DNA from: Streptomyces sp. NBC_01298 | GTDB taxonomy: Bacteria > Actinomycetota > Actinomycetes > Streptomycetales > Streptomycetaceae | Assembly (NCBI RefSeq): GCF_035978755.1 | Contig: NZ_CP108414.1 | Coordinates: forward strand, 2,418,001 to 2,482,000 | DNA length: 64,000 bases | Direction of reading: 5' to 3' | In this document: positions 63,200-64,000 of the stretch, piece by piece | Numbering within the stretch: position 1 is the stretch's first letter | How the letters are laid out: every line of letters begins with the position of its first letter | Notes under the pieces: generated by a model | Told to the model about the DNA's origin: nothing | What the model saw: only the letters and a program-made list of their open reading frames with translations | Database searches by the model: none | Program-made: the position numbers and the translations under genes

Positions 63200-63235
63200 G
63201 TGCCCGGCGCACCCCAGGGGTGCGCCGGGCACTTT
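63200..63235 (+). terminator. Terminator hairpin after the DUF4396 fragment
   Basis: gtgcccggcgcacccc pairs with ggggtgcgccgggcac over one base, then ttt. The position and sequence recall the terminator after the intact DUF4396 gene. Confidence 0.8.
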
Positions 63236-63327
63236 CGCGCTGGGGGAGCTTAGCTGGAGGTGTACCGGGGGGCTCGCGAGGCGGCCGACCGGAGCCGCCG
63301 GCCCCGCGGTGCAAGGAGGCATCCACG

Positions 63328-63738
63328 ATGTCCAGCACCGTCAAGGACATGCTCGCCACCTACCCGGCCGACCTCGGCAACATCGACCAGGCCAAGATCA
63401 CCCGCTGCATCGAGGAGTGCATCGCCTGCGCGCAGGCGTGTACCGCGTGCGCGGACGCCTGCCTGTCCGAGGGCATGGTGGGTGACCTGACCAAGTGCAT
63501 CCGTACCGACATGGACTGCGCCGACATCTGCACCGCCACCGCTGCGGTCCTCTCGCGGCACACCGGCTACGACGCCAACATCACGGCGGCCATCCTTCGT
63601 GCGTGCGCCATGGCCTGCAAGGCGTGCGGCGACGAGTGCGCCAAGCACGCCGACATGCACGAGCACTGCCGTATCTGCGCCGAAGCCTGCCGAAGCTGCG
63701 AGCAGGCGTGCAACGAACTGTTCTCGGCCTTCGGCTGA
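63328..63738 (+). CDS. Four-helix-bundle copper storage protein (Csp type)
   Basis: A 136-residue all-helical protein with 18 Cys, mostly in CxxC/CxxxC series along helices: CIEECIACAQACTACADAC, KCIRTDMDCADIC, CAMACKACGDEC, and CRICAEACRSCEQAC. This is the mark of DUF326/Csp proteins, which store many Cu(I) ions in a tetrameric or dimeric four-helix bundle. No signal peptide is present, so it is the cytosolic Csp3-like kind. AAGGAGG lies before ATG 63328. It completes the copper set with CopA/CopZ and CsoR. Confidence 0.92.
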   Translation: MSSTVKDMLATYPADLGNIDQAKITRCIEECIACAQACTACADACLSEGMVGDLTKCIRTDMDCADICTATAAVLSRHTGYDANITAAILRACAMACKACGDECAKHADMHEHCRICAEACRSCEQACNELFSAFG

Positions 63739-63871
63739 CGCCCGCACCGCCATCCATCCCGCCCGGCAGCCGAAATCCCGGCCGGCAGGTCGGGAGCCAC
63801 GCACCCACTCGTCCGATTGAAAACACGCCTCTCGGGCGGTCCACGGCCGGCGTGCCGCTATGCTCCCCGGC

Positions 63872-64000
63872 ATGGTTGTGGCCCGGGCGACTCGTAGCGC
63901 GCCGCGGTCCCGCTCTCGTGCAGCGGGCCCGTGGCGAGTGTGGGTGCTGGCCGCGCTTCTCCTGACCCTGATGTACACCCACGGTGTCAGCGCGGAGAGC
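63872..64000 (+). CDS. DUF6153-like protein, 5' part (cut by window end)
   Basis: From ATG 63872 the frame is open to the end, 43 codons: an Arg/Ser-rich start, then a helix GPWRVWVLAALLLTLMYTHG, and VSAES. This is the usual start of a DUF6153 protein (helix ending in a Met/Thr-His-Gly). The rest lies outside the window. Confidence 0.6.
   Translation, partial: MVVARATRSAPRSRSRAAGPWRVWVLAALLLTLMYTHGVSAES

Overview
The window is a stretch of high-GC actinomycete chromosome, almost certainly Streptomyces: third codon positions are heavily G/C, GTG starts are frequent, and families largely confined to Streptomyces recur (DUF4331, DUF4396, DUF6153, CsoR, SigK/RskA). I see no rRNA, tRNA, CRISPR array or intact insertion sequence.

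Left part (about 1-14.3 kb): a peroxiredoxin and an alpha/beta hydrolase precede an extracytoplasmic-function (ECF) island. It holds a DUF4331 surface protein, a membrane-anchored TPR protein, a NicO-type Ni/Co exporter with His-rich loops, a secreted SH3-like protein, a DUF4394 remnant, the anti-sigma/sigma pair RskA-SigK, a Tat-type molybdopterin oxidoreductase and a fasciclin lipoprotein. This resembles the mycobacterial SigK/RskA-fasciclin regulon. From 12.1 to 16.4 kb the DNA is poor in intact genes: repeats plus fragments of an MFS transporter, a methyltransferase and a membrane protein.

Metal part 1 (16.4-24 kb): a TetR/methyltransferase pair with a double palindromic operator, then a copper locus (CsoR, secreted periplasmic-type copper protein, CopZ, CopA, second CsoR) and a BlaI/M56-protease pair. 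Ten 15-nt palindromes TACCC-N5-GGGTA (CsoR type) lie at the promoters here and in the right-hand part.

Regulators and biosynthetic cluster (24-51 kb): a GNAT, a methyltransferase, a Fur-type repressor, two tandem paralogous TrmB/LuxR-like regulators and a small secreted protein carrying a duplicated NGNGWDS(A/T)KP motif. Then comes an unusual gene cluster, read mainly leftward. It has a MshA-type glycosyltransferase, a stand-alone MetRS-like ligase, an SDR lacking the catalytic Tyr, a PrpF-like isomerase, an asparagine synthetase, a PIG-L deacetylase and a mycothiol-dependent-type DinB protein. It also has a full S-adenosylmethionine (SAM) recycling set (AhcY, MetH, adenosine kinase, MetK), a holo-ACP synthase fused in frame to an acyl carrier protein, a SerRS-like amino acid:carrier ligase, an AurF-like diiron oxygenase, two methyltransferases, a MaoC protein and a Cys/Met-metabolism PLP enzyme. 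I know of no described pathway with this gene set. A shared motif TTT-N7-CCAAA stands at the three main promoter regions. The pieces suggest an amino acid loaded on the carrier, oxidised and methylated, and an amino sugar or pseudodisaccharide joined to an amino acid by the MetRS-like enzyme. The product is unknown.

Right part (51-64 kb): two CsoR-boxed MFS exporters that are close paralogues, a cysteine-synthase-like enzyme overlapping another MFS exporter, a broken membrane gene, a BNR-repeat lipoprotein, DUF305, DUF6153, DUF4396 and a four-helix-bundle Cys-rich copper storage protein. This is a second copper-handling region with several duplicated and decayed gene copies. The biosynthetic cluster sits between two copper-regulated blocks.
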